Source: Eleginops maclovinus
Taxonomy: Eukaryota; Chordata; Actinopteri; Perciformes; Eleginopidae
Assembly: GCF_036324505.1 (NCBI RefSeq)
Contig: NC_086349.1
Coordinates: 20,436,247-20,500,246, forward strand
Direction: 5' to 3'
DNA: 64,000 nt
This document shows positions 58,346 through 64,000 of this stretch, piece after piece; position 1 is the stretch's first letter, and every line of letters starts with the position of its first letter. The notes under the pieces are model-generated. The model was given only the letters and a program-made list of their open reading frames with translations, ran no database searches and had not been told where the DNA came from. The position numbers and the translations under genes were made by a program.

Positions 58346-61300
58346 ACAGTAGTATATTTTCATATCATATATATATTCTTAATAAGTAAAACAATAGCTG
58401 CTAGAAGCGAGCTATGGGCCAACCATCAAGTTGCCTAGGACATGGCCTATTTTCAGGTAAAAAGCCAAAAATTCCAATTATTATCAGTGTTTGTGAAGAA
58501 TGCAAATGATGTTAAAAACCTGCTCCCACTGATAGGTCAGTGTCAGTGCTCTTAACATGTTTCACCATAGTGTAAACTGGAATTCACCAAGTGCTGTAAG
58601 CTAGTTTAAGCAGAATAGTCTTTCACCATTTATCATTTTTTTGTCAGGTCATAAGACCTCAAATATGTTGACGTTTGTTTCCAACTATGATTAATGCAGG
58701 AAGTGTGAACGGATCAGGGGCAAGACTTTTGGATTGCATTTACAGTATTAGCTGGATTTTCAGAGACAAAACCGACGAAAAAAATGTCAATTAAACAACA
58801 AAATCTGTTACCATTGTAAAATATAATAACAACAAATATCAAACAGTGTATATTGCATCTTGTCATTAGGCATCTGTTGTTTAGTCTAAGCAAACTAAGT
58901 GTGCTCCACAATCCAGATGGATCTCTATGAGTCTGATAACGACGGGTTATCTCAGGTGGGTTTAAATTAATCTCCAGTCCCGGATGATTGCGTGTCTGTC
59001 TGTCTGCCGAGACTGAGAAGAAAGGTTATAAATATTGTCAGCTGTTTTTGGTGGTTGATGATATGTTTCTGATGGGTTATGTTTGTATGTGTGTTCATTT
59101 GTCAGTCAGTCAGTCCGTCTCTGTATTTGTGATCATTTCAGTATTTAAATTTGTCTTGGGTGTCTCCTCGTGCATGTCTAATAATATGCCTTATGTATAA
59201 TAATGAGCCGAAATCGCCTTCCAGCAGGATGGAGGGAAATTCATTTTAGGTAAGCTAAAAGGCTGCCACCGAGCATTTCACCTGACACTGACACGAACCC
59301 TCTAATGGCACCTGAAGGCTCATGAAATTGCATGTTTCACTTTGCACATTCATCCTGACTTTTCTCATAATATACACTGACTTAAATCGATACCATCTTC
59401 ACCTGCTTAATTAAATTGTGTACCATGCTTAAAGTTTCTTTTAAATGACTTTTTTCTAGGTCGACTGAAGCAGACAAAATCATTTAAGCCAAAACCTGCT
59501 TTACACCTGGTCCACAAGCGCTCTCCAGATGCCATTGTGCTCCCAATGCAGGCTGTGAGAGCCTGACAAAATGGATACCTCCCTTTAGAGAAATGCTATA
59601 CAAGTCAGACGGTTTCCCAGGAAAAAGCCACATGAATTAGTAAAACCCAGTATGTTCCATTCTGAGATATAGACTGTAGATGAAAATATGGACATATGGT
59701 TACGTGTCAGAGGGTAACAGTACACATACATGCAGAAATGTACAACAGGGATACGCTGATGGATGATGCATGACATCTTCATTCCCTCTGTACACTGCTT
59801 GTTTAAAAACACATAACTTAAGTTGCACAATGGGGTACTCATGGATTTATTTTAGGAACAGCTCCGTGATTCAACATCTGAGTGGTTATAATAAAATAGT
59901 TGAGCTCCTCAGAGGGACGAGCTGGGACCGGCTCGTACAGTAGGTCTGCCACGAGGTGAAACTGAACAACAGGAGTCACTGCAGCCCCGAGCTTTTATAT
60001 AACGGACAATATTATCACCAGGGACTGCCTCCCACCAGACGAGAAGTAGGAAGCCATCACCCTCATTAGTTAGAAAAACATCAAAAGACAGATAGAGGTG
60101 CTGCTGGAGAGGAGCACCTTTCTGCTTCTCTGCAGCTAACAACCCCCTCCTTCATCACCTGTCTTTCATTTAGTTATTCTCAAAGTACCACCCAGCAAAG
60201 GTGGGTTGAACCTCAATTAATAAATGCATTCATTACGGGATTCCTGTCAGTTTTTAATGCAGTTTAGAGGGTTTGATACTGTCAGGAGGGAAAAAAGGCC
60301 CCAAGGCTCTTTCCCCTGGAGTGAACCTCCTCCATGTGACAAATTTCACACTCTGCTGAGAGAAATCCGCTGAGGCTTTAGATTCCTCAGCTTGTCACAT
60401 GCCGTTGCTGTATACCAAGAGATTAATTCATTTCGCAGATGGTGCATGTAAGCAAATCAGACTGCCAAACAAGCAGCGTTCACGCCATCACTACCTGCAT
60501 CTCAAACACAAACAAGGAAAGATTCAAGCTGGGAGGCCAGATAACAAATAGCCCACACAAAGGTCAGCCTGCCGAACAGAATCCAATAAGTGCTGTATGA
60601 TTTACAGGAGACCACATCGCCATAATGTGCTCGTCAAACAACATTAACAACTTCAGGGTTATAGATAAATGAATTAAAATGCTTTGAAGCGGCTACAATC
60701 AATAATATTATAATTATGTATCAATGATGACGTGAAATAATGTGACAATGGGAAAGGGGTCGCCTACAGACATGACCTTATAGAGTTGTATCATCACACT
60801 CTGCAGCTCCCTCTGGCTTTAGAGGCTTATAGCAGGAAGGACACAGAGATGGTGAACATAGAGGAGCATTTAGCAGCTAAAGAGACGGATATTTCCCTCA
60901 GGATGTGACGGAGACCAAAAACAGAACTATAAAGAAAATGAATATTTAGGGAAGGATTTAAGAATTAAGTATATGCCACTTAATTAAACAGTTAAATTGA
61001 AACATAACTCCATAGTATTCACAAGGTTGCTCCCTAATTGCTGGATTTTTAAATAAGTAGCAGTTTGCTAACAAGTTTGCCATAACCACTTAAGAGGTCA
61101 CGACTTATTCCAGCTGCCTTCAAGTGGAAATCAAACCATTTTTAATATTTATTGCAGTTACAGTGCCAATTAAGCAGAATAAAACTGTTTAACGTTGAGT
61201 CTTCTATTGAATAGCAGAGCCTTGGAGAGTTTAATTAAAAGACATCATTAGGCTTTTCACAGAAGCAGAGAGGGTATTATTAGAAGACTTTGATCCACAT

Positions 61301-64000
61301 TTTTTAAAGAATAACATCTAGTCTTAGTGTCCAAGCCCTCTGGCTAGATAACTTACTATTTCAGAGGTACTGAAACAAAAACATGTTTCACTTTCAGGAG
61401 GAATGAGCACCACTTCTGCCTCTCCATTCTTTCTGTTGTGCACAGAGTTTCATATAATCAATCTTTTTTTATTTGTGACACGCTGTTTTTTCTTTGGCTG
61501 GTTAGATGGATGTGCGTCTGTTTGCTTACAAACAAACACTTGGAGAGGTGGAACAGGACACCCTACTGTGTCGGCTCGGACAGTAAAGGACAGCAGGCAA
61601 TGGCACAGCGGTAAACATACACACTTTCAGTCCAACTAAAAGCCCATCCATACACACCTTTTAAAATTGAAATACAATGCGGCCATGTTGTTTTATGGTA
61701 TGGTAAATAGCTGTTTATTATTTAAAATCAGTTTAAAAAAAAGATTCTCAGTTGAATATGTGCAAAATTCCTTTTTTCTCCATTGTTTTGAGGGGCGTGT
61801 CTGTGTTTGATTGACAGCAGCTGGCAGGGGAGAAACAGAAACAGAAAAGAAACTTTTGATTTAAGAATAAGAATGACAACAGGATCTACGTGGACCAAAG
61901 TGATCCTTTGCGATCATGTGATTGTCTGTTTAACTGACAGTTGAATTAATGCAAATTTATTAATGAATTGAGCCATCATAAAACCAAATCTTTCTCAAGG
62001 TAAAACACAGGACAAGTGATTTACAGAGCAGTTATGAATGCTAAATGAAAATCATGCTTTTTAATGTGGCTTAAAAAAGCACATCCAGTTCTTGTAAGAT
62101 GCAATCAGTCCCGCAATCATAAAGTTACTGTCTAATGGATTAAAGCTGCAAATGAACCAGGGTGAAAGCCCATGTCAGGACAGGGAGCTATAAAAGAAAT
62201 GGAAATACTGCTGATTTGATTGCGGGTGTATAAGATGAAGTGCAAACCTTGATGACAGAACTATTTGAGGCCATTTGCAATGAAAGTTGAAAGTAAAAAA
62301 TGAGGAAAACAACTTCAAACTATATTTCACTCAACCAGTAAATGATGAGGAACGTTATAAACAGAGACACACCAAACTGAGACAAATGGATGCGAGATTG
62401 ATTTGCATCTGCACATGATTGTCTCTTATAAATAATTTGTTCCTGGATTGGCCATTATGGATTTCAATTATTTTTCTTATCAGTTAAATGGTGGATGGAG
62501 AAATGCTTTCAGCTGCACTGACTTTATTTTTCATTTCAGCTGGGAACTGGATCATTTTAGAGATCCAACTGAGTTTACATGGAGTGAGTATAGTGTCGGG
62601 GAAAGTTAAGGGTCAGGTCTCTTAACAGGCTGAGGTTGCCATGGTGACCTTAAAAATTGGAGGCTTAGCACTCGTTTAGACCGAGCTCGACTGTATTCAC
62701 AAACACCGATCCTACAACAACAGGTGATTATTGTAAGAGTGTGTGTTCATTTCATGTGAGTAAAAGGTATTTTCAAGGTATTCTGCGGGGGAAAACAATA
62801 AAGTTATTACTGCAGTCATCTTCCTCGTCTGGAGGAGCAGCACAGGTCTGAGGCGCAGCTAATGAGAGGCATCATTCAAGGCGATGGCATGTTTTTTTTT
62901 AATGGAAATACACGATGCAATCAAATGATGACTTGATGAGCGCCTCGCTGCCGCACAAATGAAAGAGGACGCAGGAACACACAGCTCTCTCTCTGGAGCC
63001 ACATCTACATATTGACAATTTGTGACTGCGTGTAAAACTGAGGCATGTTTGAACTAGAGGGGAAGTTTGAATTCAACTCTTACTGACAACATCATGCCAG
63101 CAGCCTGATTACTAGCTGAGGATTGGAGAAAACTTGTGGGGAAAAAAGGAGAAAGAAACGACAAACGTGGCAACGTATTAGTGGTTTTCCATTAGGGATT
63201 TTATAGGCCCGGCTGCATATCAAATACAAACTTCAGCTAAAGCCACATCTGGCACCATCGGATGGTTAACTGTTTTTCCTTTCCCACACTGAAATGTTAG
63301 GAGCTTTCTAAAACAAGAGGAAAAGTCCTGCTTTTTACATGCTAAGATGTTTCTTTGAAGCCCCACTGTATGTTTTTGTGCAGTATGGTGGCCCACAGCA
63401 AGAAGGTCCTGAGGGTTTTTCCAATGCATGCTGGGATAAAAGTGCTGTCCCTTTTGTAACCATGAACGAGATATTATTCAGGGATTAAAAAAGGCACATA
63501 CAGGATTTTACAGGTGTTGTTAATCTTCAATTTAATCCTCTTTTCTATTTTAATTTAGACAACCTGAACACCTACACCCCGACTGTGATAAGAGCAACAG
63601 AGTCCATGTTGGTGTTGCTAAGCAGGATATTTTTGGTGCCTCCGGTTCTGCAAGTCCCCTTCAATTCCTTTATAAACAGCGATTGGTGAGTCACAGATAG
63701 GGAATCATAAATACAGAAGATGAACCAGAACAGTACATATTTATCCGTACCAAAAAATGTAAGGTTACGACTGCCAAGGTGCTTTTTGATAAGAAACATA
63801 CGATGACTGGGCAATGTGTGACAAACCTCTTTAGGTTCCCCTGTGTGGAAACCAAAGATAAATACTGGAGCTATGGCGCAATTCATAAAGAACATATAAC
63901 TGCAAGAGAAAAATCAGACTGAGAATAGAGTTAAAGGGGCTCTACTGTATATTGCTCATTTTCAGGTTCATATTTGCAATTTGTGCCTCTACTAATACAT

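Larger units (their letters stand above)
48349..64000 (-). other. asic1: asic1 intron (5' exon outside window); no other gene seen
   Basis: I searched the minus-strand frames for an ASIC N-terminus and first membrane segment and found none, so the preceding exon should lie beyond base 64000. The + strand has no host gene either. Contents: GA-rich microsatellite, one large LINE, a TG-module copy and several unclassified repeats; the rest (for example 59000-64000) is unique-looking AT-rich sequence. Confidence 0.6.

Noticed and set aside
48857..64000. Minus-strand ORFs in the long asic1 intron as candidates for the asic1 first exon
   Set aside because: None contains an ASIC N-terminus, a TM1-like segment or a sequence leading into VFTRYGKC with a matching donor.

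Overview
The window is vertebrate nuclear DNA, almost certainly from a ray-finned (probably percomorph) fish. Evidence: multi-exon genes with GT-AG introns, many long (CA/TG)n arrays, teleost-type LINE relics (L2/Maui-like and Rex1-like), a hAT-type MITE, and fish-like protein sequences. It holds five readily recognised genes and one small gene that is easy to miss, all assembled here by joining exons by hand and checking splice phase.

Layout on the + strand: (1) 2019-11067, the 3' two thirds of adenylate cyclase 6 (adcy6, 21 exons), whose N-terminus and first membrane half lie before base 1. (2) 14974-16338 on the minus strand, a four-exon small gene resembling sperm microtubule inner protein 11 (SPMIP11/TEX49), convergent with adcy6. 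(3) 17950-21826, galnt6, a Golgi mucin-type O-glycosylation enzyme. (4) 24455-33349, g6pd, complete, with a TATA/CRE-type promoter about 330 bases after the galnt6 poly(A) signal. (5) 36212-40717 on the minus strand, gpd1, complete in eight exons. (6) 45015-48348 on the minus strand, the last eight exons of asic1. Its first exon was not found, so the 15.6 kb from 48349 to the end reads as one asic1 intron, which carries a 5'-truncated but ORF-intact L2/Maui-like LINE at about 51600-54259.

The genes do not form an operon-like unit. ADCY6, SPMIP11, GALNT6, GPD1 and ASIC1 all map to human 12q13 (from memory), so this is conserved synteny compacted into 64 kb, with G6PD (human Xq28) placed among them. 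G6PD (NADPH supply) and GPD1 (NADH/glycerol-3-phosphate shuttle) are cytosolic redox enzymes facing each other tail to tail; that proximity is probably incidental.

Most notable: a one-base deletion in an adcy6 catalytic exon that puts a stop in the C1 domain; a phase mismatch in spmip11, so both may be assembly indels or real lesions; a duplicated microexon pair in adcy6, each copy adding an N-glycosylation sequon; a GC-AG intron in g6pd; a 214-base TG array 36 bases before a g6pd splice acceptor; a 771-base hAT MITE with a perfect 8-base target duplication; a short asic1 C-tail lacking the PDZ-ligand end; and a 70-base module ending in (TG)n present twice, 8 kb apart. I saw no clearly new biological system.
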